Source: Emydura subglobosa
Lineage: Eukaryota > Chordata > Testudines > Chelidae
Assembly: GCA_007922225.1 (NCBI GenBank)
Contig: ML679961.1
Location: 65,361,075 to 65,425,074 of the forward strand
Direction: 5' to 3'
DNA length: 64,000 nucleotides
In this document: positions 32,967-46,220 of the stretch, piece after piece
How the letters are laid out: each line of letters starts with the position of its first letter
Position numbering within the stretch: the stretch's first letter is position 1
Translations under genes and position numbers: made by a program
Notes under the pieces: model-generated
Seen by the model: only the letters and a program-made list of their open reading frames with translations
The model's database searches: none
What the model was told of the DNA's origin: nothing

Positions 32967-33949
32967 TGAGATTAAGACATGGGCATGGGTATTCCAACTG
33001 TCCAAACTGAACCCAGATTGAGACAACTAGCGTCTAAAGCCCCGTGAGAACCAATTGTGCAGTATAATATTGCTGCTCTGGTTGACAGGCCTTTTATTTA
33101 TTTTAAGAAAAAACTGGAGAAAACCAAAGATACAGGTACACAATTACATAGCCGTTAAAACTGATTTTAAAAAAAGGTAAAAGTTAGGACCTTTCAAGTC
33201 TTGACAGTGTACGTTAAGCATCCAAGGTGCTGAAAAGGTCAACAAGACATTTGTTATCTTTAAAATCTCAAAGCTGATGCGGGGCTTGTAACCAGATGAC
33301 CCAAGTTAGATTTATGAGGTTAAAAAATAGCCTCCCTTTCTGTAGCTTTTGTAAAATATATCAAATGTCAACCGAAAACGTGCTTATTACAGTAAATAAA
33401 AAGCCTCAAATGATTACGATCAAACAAGTATTTCAATGTAAAACGCAATTATTACAGCCTGGGGTTCAGTGTCATATAACCAGGTGATGTTGTTTTAAAT
33501 GAGGAGCGGTCTCCTTTTCAGTGATCAAATTACAAGTAAACTAAAGAAGCTGGTGCACTTTTACAAGCATAATACAGAGTACTGAAATACAACAAAGCTC
33601 TTTAAGCAAAGCAGTAAGAGCAAAGCAAATTAAAGATCTGAATTATACACAGAAATGCTGAGAAGTTACATCCAGCCTCTCCTCATCCTGTTGTGCTTTA
33701 GTAATGCATTGCACACTGTGTGTTACTGAGAGTTCTTTGTTCAACATCCCATGTAATATTTCAGTTTTAATTCTGAGTATCCTGTCTTTTGTTGTTGTTG
33801 TTGATTTAAAAGCCATGCATTTGTCTTGGCTGTGTAAATTTCCATTCTCCCCATTCCCTGCACCCTCATAACTCCTGTAGCATTTAAAAATGATAAATTA
33901 TGTAGGAAACCTCTTCTGTTTGGGCTTGTTTTAAAATTTTGAGGCTAAG
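32967..33949. other. No recognised feature
   Basis: AT-rich unassigned sequence with a short (ttg)n run near 33790. Confidence 0.4.
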
Positions 33950-34100
33950 ATTTTTTTAAATGGCTTCCTAAGTTTCAACTCCTAAATCATATTTAGCCAC
34001 CCAACCAAGTGGCCTGATTTCCAAATGCGATGGGCACCCAGCTATTGACTTCAATGGATTTGATCAGGCCCATAGAAAGTGTTCAGAAATCTAATCGGAT
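33950..34100. repeat. MITE-like repeat, aagtgctgagcac family, copy
   Basis: It contains gccacccaaccaagtggcct, gatttccaaatgcgatgggc, ttgacttcaatggatttg and atcaggcccatagaaagtg, which pair imperfectly and match the other copies. Confidence 0.45.
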
Positions 34101-34724
34101 AGTCTAGTGTTTTCACCCACTGTTATTCTCTTTGAAACTTGTCTTGCTGCTTAAATTTCTTGAAACTTGCAACACCCACAAGTCAAACACACTAGGTACC
34201 ATTTAAACATTCAGGAAAAACAGTGCTGCTTCCTTTCAGGTTCATAGTCTGCAAATGAATAAAGAACCATACACCATTTGTTCTGGTTAACTTTGTTATG
34301 AAACATTTTCGGGGTTTAGCCCTGTGGGCATGTTGAAATCATAACTAAATAAATCAGCTCAGACAACACAAAGAAAGAACCTCCGACACCCACACCCAGG
34401 CGCCTACAGGGAAAAGGGTGTCTTCCAAAGAAGCATACAAACCTGTGTTGCTTCAGTTTTTAATCCTTAGCCAATTCTATTTTAATCTCTGTAGTTGCTG
34501 TGAATTTCAATTCTTTGACAAGTAAATACATACACACTCTGTTCCCCTTTTCTTCACCAACCCCCATTCCAAGAAAAAGAAGCCAGCCTTTCTCTTAAGC
34601 TCCTGAGTCTTCAAAGCTCAAAATCTTATAGTTCTAAGGGTTTTCTTTTCAGTAAAGAGACAGCATAAATAAGGTTTAATTATACTTACACCTTCCATGT
34701 TTGCATTGCAAAACAAGACACTCT
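34101..34724. other. No recognised feature
   Basis: Unassigned sequence upstream of a CR1 remnant. Confidence 0.4.
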
Positions 34725-36395
34725 GTGTATAAGGAAGGAAAGTGTAGGTCCACACTTAGTGGTGAAAGAGAGCTAATAATGGATGACATCAAGAAAGTTG
34801 TGATATTTAATACCTATTTTGCTTCAGTCTTCACTAAAAAGTTTACTTATGACCAGATGTTTACCACAATGAATAGTAACAATAGGAACAAATAACAATC
34901 AACAAGTAACAAGGGGGAGAACATAAATCAGAATAGGGAACGAACACGCTAAAGACTATTTAGATAAGTTAGATGTATTCAAGTCAGCAGGTCCTGATGA
35001 AATTCACCCTAGGGTACTTAAGAAACCAGCTGAAGCAATATTGGGACCATTAGAAATTATCTTCGAGATCTCTGAGGATGCATGAAGTCCCAGAGGACTG
35101 ACAAAGTGCAAACAGAATAACTATCTTTAAAAAGAGGATGGGAGGGAAGAGGACCCAGGAAATTATAGTCAGCCTAACTTCAATTCCTGGAAAGATATTG
35201 TAAGAAATTCTTAAACAATTAATTTGTAAATATCTAGAGGACAATAGGGTAATAAGTAATTGCCAACATTGATTTGTTAAGAACAAATCAACCCAAACCA
35301 ACTGAATTTCCTTCTCTGGCAGGGTTACTGGCCAAGTGGATAGAGGGAAAGCTGTAGACATTGATTTTGATTTTAGAAAGGCTTTTGACAGAGGACCACA
35401 TGACATTCTCATGAGCAAACTAGGGAAAAGTGGTCTAGATGAAGTTACTACAAGGTGGGCGCACAACTGTTTGTAAAACTGTATTCAGAGAGTAGTTATC
35501 GATGATTCACTGTGAAAGTGGGAGGACATATCTAGTGGGGTTTTGCAGGAGTCTGTCCTGAATCAGATAGTATTCAATATTTTTGTTAATGGTGTGGATC
35601 ACGGAGTGAAGAGCATGTGTAGAAAATTTGCAGAAGACATTAAGCTGGGAGGGGTTGCAAACACTTTGGAGGACAGGATTAGAATTCAAAATGACCTTTA
35701 CAATTGGAGAACTGGTCTGAAATAAGATGAAATTCAATTAAGAAAAGTGCTATGTACTACATTTAGAAAGCAAAAATCAAATGCACAACTACAAAATGGG
35801 GACTAACAGCCTAGGCAGTAATATAGCTGAAAATAATCAGGGAGTTGAAGTGGATCACAAATTGAATATGAGTGAACAAGATGCAGTTGCAAAAAAGACT
35901 AATAATCTAGGGTGTATTGATAGGTGTCTCATAAGTAAGTCACATGAGGTAACTGTCCCACTCTACTCAATACTGATGAGTTCTCAGTTGGAGTATTGTG
36001 CCCAGTTTAGAGCACCATACTTTAGGAAAGATGTGGAAAATTGGACAGAGTCCAGAGGACAGCAACAAAAATGATAAAAGGTTTAGAAAACCTGACCTAT
36101 GAGGAAAGGTTAAAAAAACTGGGTATATTTAGTCTTGAGAAAAGAACATTTAGGGAGGGATCTGGTAACATTCTTCTAATATGTTAAGGGCTGTTATAAA
36201 GAGGATTGTGATCAATTGTTCTCCATGTCCACTGAAGTAGGACAAGAAGTAATCAGGCTTAATCTACACCAAGAGAGATTTAGGATAGATATTAGGGAAA
36301 ACTTTCTAACTACAGGGACAGGTAAACACTGGAACCAGTTATGAAGAGAGGTTATAAAACAACATCATTGGACTTTTTAAGAACGGGCTGGGTAA
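34725..36395 (+). mobile_element. CR1 LINE, ORF2 reverse transcriptase to 3' end
   Basis: A longer CR1 copy spanning the reverse transcriptase, the C-terminal region and the 3' untranslated region. It starts about where the endonuclease domain would end. The order is collinear with CR1 ORF2, but many stops and shifts are present. It lies about 1.7 kb downstream of another CR1 3' end of the same type. The classical terminal octamer repeat is not clear; the element fades at about 36395. Confidence 0.85.
34740..36090 (+). pseudogene. CR1 ORF2 reverse transcriptase remnant
   Basis: Successive pieces are SGERELIMDDIKKVV and YFASVFTKKFTYDQMFT (34701-34895), then FKSAGPDEIHPRVLKKPAEA, VPED, SLTSIPGKIL and NRVISNCQHGFVKNKSTQTN. 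Next are AVDIDFDFRKAFDRGPHDIL, SGVLQESVLNQIVFNIFVNG and the catalytic box region CRKFAEDIKLGGVANTLEDR (frame at 35543-35725). The family box is FADD; here it reads FAED, so the first Asp is Glu. The C-terminus is in the frame at 35781-36074 (EVTVPLYSILMSSQLEYCAQ). Stops occur near 35204, 35305, 35475 and 35725 among others. Inactive. Confidence 0.85.
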
Positions 36396-38484
36396 ACATC
36401 TGTCCCTGACTCCCCCACTCAGGCAGTTCTGATTCATCAGGTCACTCTCTCAGTGGGTCTCTTCCCTCAGATTGTCCCCAGTCCTTTACAGACTGCAAGG
36501 GTAGCCCCACCCTCTTAATTGACCACATGAGAGCACCTACTCTGGCACAGGAGAGCTGGACCTACTTCATTTACTGGGGACAGGCACTCTATGAAACCAC
36601 CATAATTACTTGGAGGACCAGTAGCACAGAAAAGCCCAAGGGGACCTCAGATGACCAACTCACCAATCTGAGACTAGATGTCCTCTATATTAAGAGGGGT
36701 AGGGTGTTCTAAAGAAGCAAGTTCGCTCTGACAAAGATAACCTTAGTCTTGCCCAAGTACAGGTTTAGGCAACAGCTCTTCATCCAAGAGCTACTTTTAA
36801 CAATGCATTGAGACAGTTGGGATATGGGGCAGTATATATTTGACCTACAGTAGATATAGAGTGCATTATCCTTCATTTCCCCCAAATCTCTCTCTGTTTC
36901 GGACTACTTTTGGCCCAATTTTGATTCAATCAAACCCAAGTCATCTTTGCCCTGGTTCACATCCTGTGCATCCTACTGACTTTTAACAAGGGCGTCACAG
37001 GGCAAAAGTCAGGGCAGAATTTAAACCCAGGCTTTTAAATTGCATTTTTCTACATACATTTAAAATAGCAGGACAAAGCTCTGGAGAATATATAACCAGG
37101 AACCACTGACCCTTGTAAGGGATTAATTAGATCTCCTCTGGGCCTTTATCATCTCTGATTCTTTTGACTCCAAGTTTTAAATTGTATTCACTGAAATTTG
37201 GGCCACATTTCTCCCCTTTTTGCATTGCTGTTTTCAGAGGGCTCAAGCCCAGCAGAAGCACTGCAGTTCTGCTGCAAAGGGGCTCTGTGTGGGTTCCTTG
37301 TGTCTCAACACTCAGTTTTGTAGGTGAGTATCAGGGAATGGGGCCAGCAGATCTGCTGTTATGTAGATCCAACAGGCACTTACACACTGAGGGTGAGAGA
37401 TGGCCCAGTGTTTAGGAGTTGGGAGGATTCTCCTCCATTTCTCAAATCCCATTTAGAGATCCTCAGCCCAACCAAACCACTCAGGCTGCACACTGGGTTT
37501 CAGAAATCCTATCTACCAATTATAGGTACTTTCACCATGAGCATCGTATCTGATCATCTCCCCACAAATTCTCTAAAGGCCAGCAAGTTTGAAAACATCA
37601 CTTTTTCAATACTCAGGGAAAAGATGAAAAGCTTGACTTTGCATTTGCCAAGTAATCATGATGAGATTCCTCATGCTCACTTAAGGAAGCAACGAACTAA
37701 AATGGTTGTGTAATTTAAAACCTGATTGCTTATGCAAGGCAATGATGGATGCATTCTGTATGCTCACCACAGTGCTTGTCTAACAGTTTCATTTGATCTG
37801 TTCGTGCATTTAGCAGAGTTTACTTAGAGTTAACAATTGGTTAACTTCACTTGTTTAAACAGCATCAGTGTAAGTGACTGAATCCCAATCTAACCTGCAT
37901 GTTGTATTTAATGTAACTTTAAAATATACATTTTTTCACTGAGATGTAAATAATTAAGACTAGAAGTACAATGATCCAAACAATGAACCATCTGTAGAGT
38001 ATACATTAATAGAGTGGAGCGCCCTTCCCCTCTAAGGAATCCAAAGCACCTTCCATAAATATACATATAGGAATCATTCCTGTCAGAAATGAAACGCAGA
38101 CACCTCTGGGAGAGCATGCTAGCTGTTTAACAGCACATAGGAACACTATACAATAGTTTACACAAAAATGTTCCTGTAAAATAAAAGACACTTTTAATAA
38201 GTTGTTCTTTTGGTTCTTTCTAACAGAGAAAGGTTGCTTACGCCACTAGGTATTCTACAGTTAATTTGTAATATCGCTAAGGTAGCAACGCCCAAAAATT
38301 GACCTATTTTTCTGATTCCTGTCTGCAAAGCCCATATAATTCTTTATATGTGATTCCACATTTTTCAAAATTAAATGGAAACTAAAATGTGGCCTAAAAT
38401 CTAGGTTTTGTAAAAGTTTGATTTTACAAAATATGAGACTAATATTATCATATACTATTTTATTATGGCAGCTTTCCAAGACCT
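36396..38484. other. No recognised feature
   Basis: Unassigned sequence. Near 36950-37020, tttgccctggttcac and agtcagggcagaattt form a weak inverted pair of the small-palindrome type. Confidence 0.35.
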
Positions 38485-38625
38485 TGATGAAGCTCAAGAT
38501 CCCATTGTGGTAGGCACTATCCTAATTCATACAGAAACAAAATCATTGCAGAATTCATAATCTAAGATGACAAGCAACATACAAAAAGGGTGGAGCAAAG
38601 GATAGAACTATACAATTTTAATACA
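38485..38625 (-). repeat. MIR-like CORE-SINE tail
   Basis: It reads aagatcccattgtggtaggc, actatcctaattcatacag and ttcataatctaagatgacaa, the complement of the tail phrase also seen at 4660 and 46470. Confidence 0.5.
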
Positions 38626-41131
38626 CATAGATCTTTAAAAAAATATAGACAGTCAGTTCTCCCCATCTGTCCCTCAAGCTAGCCAGCGTCAGCTGGCTGA
38701 TTTCTTATAAAAGTCACAAGAAATAGAAGTGTTTCCATTATTTTTTTTAAATAGAAAAACCTTCCCCTGTAGTGTTCACAACCCAAATATTGCAGCATTG
38801 TGATACTACATGAAACTCCAACAGTGAAACTGATTACTCTGTTTTCATTATCCAAGTTGAGAGAATTGCAAAGCAAGCTAACAGCATCAATGGTGAAAAT
38901 TAAATTAGATTCCTAATGTTGCTCTTCTTTTAGCAACATACGAGGATATCTATATCATAGTAATGCCAATCTGTTCTTCAACACAGAATCAATTTTAATC
39001 TAATGGCATTCTATACAAAATAAATAATGGCAGTCTGTGGTTCGTGAGTACCTCTGGAATACCCAGTGAGTACTGCCCAGAGCTGATGATCAATTCATAT
39101 TACCTGATAGCAACTCCACTGACCAATTAAGCAGTCCTGGCCACCTGGGTGGCTGCAGCACTGAGTCTCAAAGACTTTGGTATAAAGTAGGAAACACAGG
39201 AGATGGTATACTTAAAAGCTGATCAGACTGCATAGAATTCTACTGGAAAAAATAAACAGGTAGATAAATGTAAGACTTTGATTACTGCAGATTACCACTG
39301 AAGTAAATGGCACTGTCTTTCCCATTCATTTCAACAGGAGTTTGGCCGGTCACCAAAGAATATTACAACAATTAGCTACTGCTAAGGAGGAGACCTTAAA
39401 AACTGAAGTCCTAATTTGCTGTATGTGGACATTAATGGATTCATGGCACTTCTTGAAAAAGTTGGGGTTTGCCTCTATGCCCTTGGGAAAAAATTCCACT
39501 CCACTTCCCGTCAACTAATATGAAGCACACCAATTAGTTGTTTTCACATAGTTGGATGTTTTTGTGTACGTTATATAAATGAATACAACTGAATTTTGTA
39601 TAGCATCTTTTATAGAAATTGTATCCCCAAAACAACTTTACAAAGTAAAATAATACACAAAGAAGTAAAATAATAAATCAATATAGGAGAAAGAAATTCA
39701 AAGGCTAAGATAAGGAAGAAAAGGAGTATCTTCAGATGAGAGCTAAAAATAAATGGCTGTTCCAGATGGAAGTAGCTGCAGAGAAGCTGGCTCTTGCAAT
39801 AACAATGAGACCATGTGGAAGCATAAAAATGGAGGTTTGTAGCAGACAAACTGGATAAATCAGGAGTGGGGGAAAGTCTGAGAGATATCCAGGAATGATT
39901 TTCTAAAATTATGACAATTTTGAACTGGATCCTTAAATGAATGGATAGCTAGTGGAGGTGCCTGAGGATAGTGAGAAGGAGGTTATTCAGGGTCAAAGTT
40001 CCAGTATAAAAATCACTGGTGAGGGGAGGGGGCAGCCAAGATCATTTTCTCCAGCAAAAACAGAAAGTGGAGGCAAGAACTTCCATCTCCTCTCCTCATT
40101 AGGCCGTAGAAATGAGTGAAGTTAAGCAACATATAGTGGCACGATGTTGATTTACATCTGAGTTTAACTGAGAGACTAGATCAAAGAAAGACTAATTAAA
40201 AATATCAGGTACAAGGTGTACAGTTCCTCTCCTTAATTATGCCACCTGGAATTACAGTAAACCCCAGAGCTTCATTAAGTACTTTATTTTCAAGATTCCA
40301 GATTAGTTCACTTCTTCCACAACTGAGCTACTTCTGAAGCAGCCAAGAAGGGAAGGCAGCCTGAAATTAAAATGAAATGTATGTGTGTTCCAAGACAGTC
40401 CTTGCACATGTGGTTGTGCATTTTAGCCAACTGGCTGGGCAAAGAAGTGCCTCCTGCCGGTGCATTTTGAAGCCTCATTCAAAAAGAAAAAAGTAGGACT
40501 ATATGTACACAACTGACTAGCTGCTGAAAAATGGTTTAATTAGGTCTCTGCACAACAGAGAGTTGTGAATTTCTCACTATTTCTTCATTGCTAGGTGCCC
40601 TCCCCTCCAGAACACTTCAGTACCCCACAGATATAAAGCTCTCCCTAACGGTCCTGGGTCAAATCCAAAAACCAAACCAAGATGTTCCCAATAATGTTAA
40701 CTGGCACTGAGCTTTACTATTTTAACACTATTAGAATATGTAGCATTCCCTCAAAGGATGCAATTACAAACGGTCACATAAATGCTTGTTAACCATATAT
40801 AAGCATCTCCACCTAACGAGCCTTTTTATTCAAATTAGTGCAATAAAATGAAAGACACACAGATGAAAAGCTCTGCCCTGTAGTAGACAGACTGTTGTAC
40901 AGCCTCTCTTTCAGCTTTGACAGGTTGATATCACCTTAGAAAAGACTGGGATTGGCAGAATGATGGAATAACACTAACAACACAGACATCTATGTGAAAT
41001 TAGTTTTGTGGTTTCAGTCCAGTTCATAGTATATGGATGTGTCCATCACAAGAAACCACCAATACAACTTGGAGAAAGGCAGGCCGAGGAATAATGGGCA
41101 ACAGAGATTGAACTATCCTCATCCCCTGAGG
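38626..41131. other. No firmly recognised feature
   Basis: Mostly AT-rich. At 39900-40010 the phrase ttttgaactggatccttaaa and tagtggaggtgcctgaggat looks like a piece of an interspersed repeat, but I cannot name it. At 39290-39350 a small palindrome of the tcaatgg type may be present. Confidence 0.3.
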
Positions 41132-42125
41132 CAGTGTTTCTCAAACTTTTAAGTAGCAAGTACCCTCTAACTTCTGAAAATTTTAATAAGTACCCCAACA
41201 CTCAATTTTCCACAGGATTGTATATTTACAGACTAATGTGAGTCATATGTTGGAAGAAGGGCTGAGTATATAAGGCCGTGATATGACAGATGTCAGATCT
41301 AGTGTGGGTAGGGTTACCACCTTTACTCCAGGGGTGCACAACTCAAATATGTACCTGGGCTAGAAGTGATGTTGGCCAAAGGTAGGAGACTTTGAGCAGC
41401 ATGCTAATGCTGGGGAATATAAAGCGCTGCACCAAATTTTTTGCCATAGATTTGAGAGAAGGAAGGGGTCAGAGAGAGAGACAGGAAAAGAGGGTAACTG
41501 GTAAAATCTGGGGCTGTAATAGTTTTCTGGGCACTGGGCTTTGAGCCAAGTAGAGGGGCTGCCACCTGGACAAGTTGCAGGCGGCTGCTGCCTGGCTGCC
41601 AGCCCGGGAGGTAGGCGACTGCCACCCAATCCTAGCTGGGGCGGAGGAGGCTTCCACACTGGCTGGGACCCAGGAATGTGGGCAGACAGCTGCTGACCGT
41701 CTTGAAGCTGGGGCGCTGGAGGCTGTCCCTTGGCTTGGAGCTGCGGCGCGGGTGGCTGCCACTCAGCTGTGAGCCCAGCTCACGAGACGCAGGAAGCTGC
41801 CACTGGGCTCCCACTTGGGAGCTGGGACCCGGCGGGAAGCAGGGGGCTGCTGCCCACCTCCCCCAGAAGCTAGCGGCTGCCGCCTGCCTCTCAGTTGGGA
41901 GCTTTTACCGGGCGGCTGCAGTCTGGCTCCCCAGGACTGTGGTGGCTGCCACCCGCCTCCCAGCTGGGAGCTGTGTTTGGGTGGGAAGTGGGCTGCTGCC
42001 GCCCAGTTTCCCCAGAGGTCGGCAGCCGCTGCCTGCCTCCCCTTCATTCTGTTTTTCCCCGGGTATCCCCTGCCTGAGTGTCACGTACCCCCAGGGGTAC
42101 ACGTACCACAGGTTGAGAAACTATT
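41132..42125. mobile_element. GC-rich non-autonomous hAT-type element
   Basis: The left end cagtgtttctcaaac (41132) pairs with the right end gttgagaaactatt (to 42125), and the next bases inside, agtaccc and gggtac, also pair. The 8-bp flanks are ccctgagg (41124-41131) and tcctgagg (42126-42133), a target duplication with one mismatch. The core 41560-42040 is built of decayed repeats around ggctgctgcc and tcccagctgggagct. Several long open frames on both strands (for example 41678-42292, 204 residues) come from that GC-rich repeat and are not genes. Confidence 0.85.
41560..42045. repeat. Degenerate tandem repeat inside hAT element
   Basis: Units of roughly 60 bases recur, each with a ctgccaccc or ctgccgcc word followed by an agctgggagct-type palindrome (near 41812, 41892 and 41961). 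Repeated palindromes with strong G-C content predict stable hairpins. Confidence 0.6.
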
Positions 42126-42133
42126 TCCTGAGG

Positions 42134-42607
42134 GATCCCTGCAGATCAGAATTGAGTCCTGATAGCAGAGCGCTATGGGAGAAACTAGTACTGCCACTTC
42201 AGCTTTCAGAGCTGTTAGTCCAGTACCATTCACCAGTACTGAAAACTGGATATTTGAAAAGAAATGAAAGACTAAATAGTACTGATCAATAAGGCAGCAC
42301 TGAAGGTACCGCTAGGTAAGCACATAGAGTATCCTCATCCCCGTATTTTACATTCCAATTAACAGAAACACTGACAGACCCTTGAACTAAAGCATTGGCA
42401 TTCAGGTACTGCTAGAATAAGGGAAGCTGTCATGCAACATTCTGACTGTTTTATGAAAAAGTTTTATTCCTAAAAGCATACTTTGTTAGCAAATTTCTGA
42501 AACTGTTACTACTGTAAATGAGCATGGGGGAGGGATTTAGAGCGAGAAAGAGACCATGAAACAAAGAAAGAAAAGAGTATTGGATAAACTGATGGAAGAA
42601 ACAGATT

Positions 42608-42647
<40 letters not shown>

Positions 42648-45529
42648 TGGCAACATTTAAAAGGGAAATGATCATACAACTAGCCCCTATGTATTTATGG
42701 TTCAAACTGATCATGTCTTATTTTCAAAGAGGCAAATGGAAAGCAAATCAAGGACTCTGAGAAAAACTGTTTGTACTGAAAAAGATTTTTTTATCTTCTA
42801 GGGAAGGCCTAGCTTATCAAATGCAAAAGTTTTGAAATTGCTGTTCTGATGAAATATTGCCTGTTTAAAAAAAAGTCTACTTCAGAGTTGATTTAGCCTT
42901 AATCTTCTCTGTATCTTCAAAATCTGGACTAATACGCCATCTACTGCATCTGTGTAGAACTCCACTATTTCTGCTGACAAATGGCAGCTACACCCAGGAG
43001 CAGCATGTGCAGATGAAATTTGCCCTTTTTATATCAAATAAATTTGATACAATATGCCCATCTCATCCAACACCCCAACCACAAGGCATATATGCCTACA
43101 AGGCTCAGACTGTCACCCTTCTGAGGCATGAACTCCGGTTATCCTGGCCCAAGCCAGATCTTCAGATTCTCTCACATTCACTTTGCTTCTGATCCAACAT
43201 TTTCCTCTACTTCACTTCCTCCTCAATCTGCTTATTGTATAGTTGATCATATGCTGCTGCACCCACTAAGAGCAATATTATTTTGTTTTTTTCTCTTCCA
43301 GGGGATACCATTTTCAGTGCTCTTGCACGTTCCAGCCTGAGATCATAGAAATTAGAGATGGAAAAGTCCTACAGTGGTACCGTTGAAATGGCAGCAATCA
43401 CCAACAGTTACCATCTAATGGTGTCAGAGATTCCAGCATGCATAAGTTTAGAATAGGAAGTGAGTATAGTATCTCAAACATTGCTATTGTGATAATGATG
43501 ATGTATTAAACGGTGTTACAATTGTGAACTATCACTTTAAATTCTCAGAGGTTTTCCTGGTCCAGCTTGCAGGCAGGGAGGGGGCTCTGTTGGGCAGTGT
43601 GCATGATCAAAGTCGGTTTGCAGACAGACAGCCTAAACTCAGGTGGGATGAGTTGTTCCTCTCTGCACTATGGAGCAGCCTATTTTCTCTGTTTTTGAGC
43701 TCTTGCATTTTTTCATTCTGAATTCCAAGAAATAAAGTAATGTTACGTTGCAATCTTCCAGCAAGAGTATTTATGTTTTTAATCAAACTTCTCTGTGGTA
43801 TGTCATAAAACACAGTAACCGTTAGCAAATCCTGTATTTTAATTATGATTGCTATACTAGGAGAGAGTCCCAACTCTACTTCTGAGAGGAAGTTTCCACA
43901 CACGATACAGACTCCAATACAATACTATCAGGACAATGTAGTTTCTTGCTATCCTCGGTAGATAACCTTAGAGTTACTTAATATAGTGCAAGTGATCTCA
44001 TGACAGTTTGAGGATTAAATACTGAAGCTAACTTGGGCAGCCATTCATTGTAGGAGACAGAAATCCCCGCAATGGTGGGTATAAATGTGCTATTGGATAT
44101 CTTTTCCATCAGAATTCATAGTTTCTGTAGCCTTCAATTTATTTTTATTAAAGAGCACTGCTGCTGGAAACTCACTTCCTACTCTAGTCCCCAAGTCCCT
44201 TGGCAATCTGACAGCAGTAGAGGATAGCCTTCTGAGCAGGACAAGGGAGCTTGAGAACATAGGTATTATTCTACATTCATTATTCACCTTTAAATCAGGG
44301 GATAGATCTTTTGTATTTGCCCTTATTCTGCTTCTCATTCTGCCATTCATGGCTGTAGGAAATACAGACATGTGGGAAGCAAAACAAACCAAGGCCAGGG
44401 CCAAAGAACTCTAACCTCCCTCTGCAAACAGAGCTCCCCCCCTCCACAATACATACAAAGAGCAAATAGACAAGGCCCTTCCTCTAATATGAATGCCACT
44501 GTTTCCAAAGCATCCCACTCTCCCACTCCATTGGCATGTAGAGATGAATACTACACAATCTTTTATTAAGCAAATAGCCATTTTTTTCACTAACTTCTGG
44601 GGTTCTCTGGCTTGTTCCTGGTGATAGAGATCTGAAAAAAACCAAAACTCTGCAGTGGCTGGGAGGCTATACACCCAAATGTCATCAGCCTTTCAATCTT
44701 GTTCTGAATATTGATTTCTGAGTTCAATCTCATACATGGTTATCAAGTAACAGACTGCGTCCAGACTTATAAAATACTAAATGTGACCCTTCCTAGTTGT
44801 GGATTCTAAAAGAAACACCAGCCTCAACATGTGTGATTAAATAAATTTCATTTCCAAACTAAACACAATGCAGGGTTTAAAATACCACAAATATTCTGCA
44901 ATGGTCACGAGGTACACACAAGCAAACACATGACCAATTTACAGCAGGAAGTTTGGCAGGGAGCTAAGGAGGGAGTCTGAGGTTTGTTAGTTTGGATGAA
45001 AATTGGTACAATGTGGTGCATACCTGAGAGAAATAGGTTTTTTCCTCCCATTGACAGCCCTGATGTCTGAAATTGTGCACAACCGGTGGGAAGATCCTGC
45101 ATAGATTTCAAAATATAATTCCTTAGCCATGCAGTTTTTTTTAAAGCACTGCGCAGATGAGTACTTAAGTGTTTGGTCTGTCAGCTCAGGTACTGCCCCT
45201 TTCACCTATCAGTTGTGTTTTGGATTTTATGCATGTTGTCAGAAGGCTCAAAGATGGGAAATACATATAGGTCAGGTGAAAAAGCACTCCCCCCGTTTAC
45301 ATACCTAGTTTCAATTCTCATTAAACAAGAGATGAGAACATTTCAAACAATTTCTTAACTGCAACACCTTCAATTATATTAAACTTATGAAGATAAACTT
45401 AAATGTAACTGTAGTGACAATTTTTGGAATGAAGTTGCTTGATTATTCTGCACTAGAGTGAAAAGACTGATCAAGCTGGCTAAAATCAGACTTCATGTGG
45501 CTACAGACACTATGCCAGCTACCCTCTCA
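42134..45529. other. No recognised feature apart from a poly(A) run
   Basis: Unassigned AT-rich sequence. The 109-residue plus-strand and 104-residue minus-strand frames near 44090-44414 overlap each other and have no family signature. Confidence 0.4.
42612..42644 (+). repeat. Poly(A) run of 33
   Basis: An uninterrupted run of A. No SINE or processed gene body is recognisable just upstream, so I treat it as a simple repeat. Confidence 0.9.
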
Positions 45530-45790
45530 ATGCTCTGCCACAGCAGTGAACTACAGCACCCTTTTTTCTTCCACTTTTGGGGTCTTACACCATGCAAACT
45601 GTACTGATGCACCTTAATCTTGACATTCAGCAACTTTTGCTGTGCTACCCCTGGTCTCACCAACAGTTCTGCCAATGTACCTCAAACCTGACCTGCAGAA
45701 CTTCGCTTATTCCAGGGCGGGTCCTTTCATAGTTCTGCCAATACAGCTCAATCCTGATTTACAGCAGATTCTATTCTGGGCCTCTGAGTG
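45530..45790. repeat. Tandem repeat, about 67-bp period, three to four units
   Basis: The anchor words tactgatgcaccttaatctt (45602), ttctgccaatgtacctcaaa (45667) and ttctgccaatacagctcaat (45733) start successive units, each followed by tgac/tgat and a cagcag-type word. The tgac anchors are at 45621, 45689 and 45755. A fainter unit starts near 45533 (tgctctgccacagcag). Confidence 0.7.
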
Positions 45791-46059
45791 CCACAACTCA
45801 AACCATTTACATGCTGATACCTCTTCATGAAGCAATGTTTGAAATAGTATAGAATGATGGTGTTAACTTTTGTTTAGGGAGAAAGGGATCAAAACTATTA
45901 CTTCACTATCTAAATTCTTCCTTTCTGCCAAACAACAGGCAAAAAGCCAGCAAATCCTTTATGCATTTTTTAGTTCAGTTGCATGATGAACAGGCACCAC
46001 CTAGTGGATGCTTTCTCTGTGAAAGAAGCATCAGCAGCCACTGTCAAGAATAGTTTTAG

Positions 46060-46220
46060 AACACCACAAGCCCAATTATCCAAATGTCATTGGGGACATC
46101 AAATATCTTTGGATAATGAGAAAATTATCAATAATTAAAAGCTATGAGGGCATGGTATGTTTCAGATAACTGGAAGTTTTGCATAACAAGTGGGGATAAT
46201 TAAGGTTGAATTGTATTTGA
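46060..46220. repeat. Possible Tigger/pogo-type fragment
   Basis: ccaattatccaaatgtcatt, ggataatgagaaaattat and cagataactggaagttttgc repeat the 'gataa(t/c)' words typical of pogo-like element flanks. No ends or coding region are visible. Weak. Confidence 0.25.

Noticed and set aside
41678..42292. 204-residue open frame on the plus strand
   Set aside because: It lies across the GC-rich core and the right end of a hAT-type element, with equally long frames on the other strand and in other phases. The residues are low-complexity Ala, Gly, Pro, Leu and Trp from repeats.
44085..44414. Overlapping 109- and 104-residue frames on opposite strands
   Set aside because: Weak resemblance of NSLPTLV to LINE C-terminal motifs, but no second motif in order.
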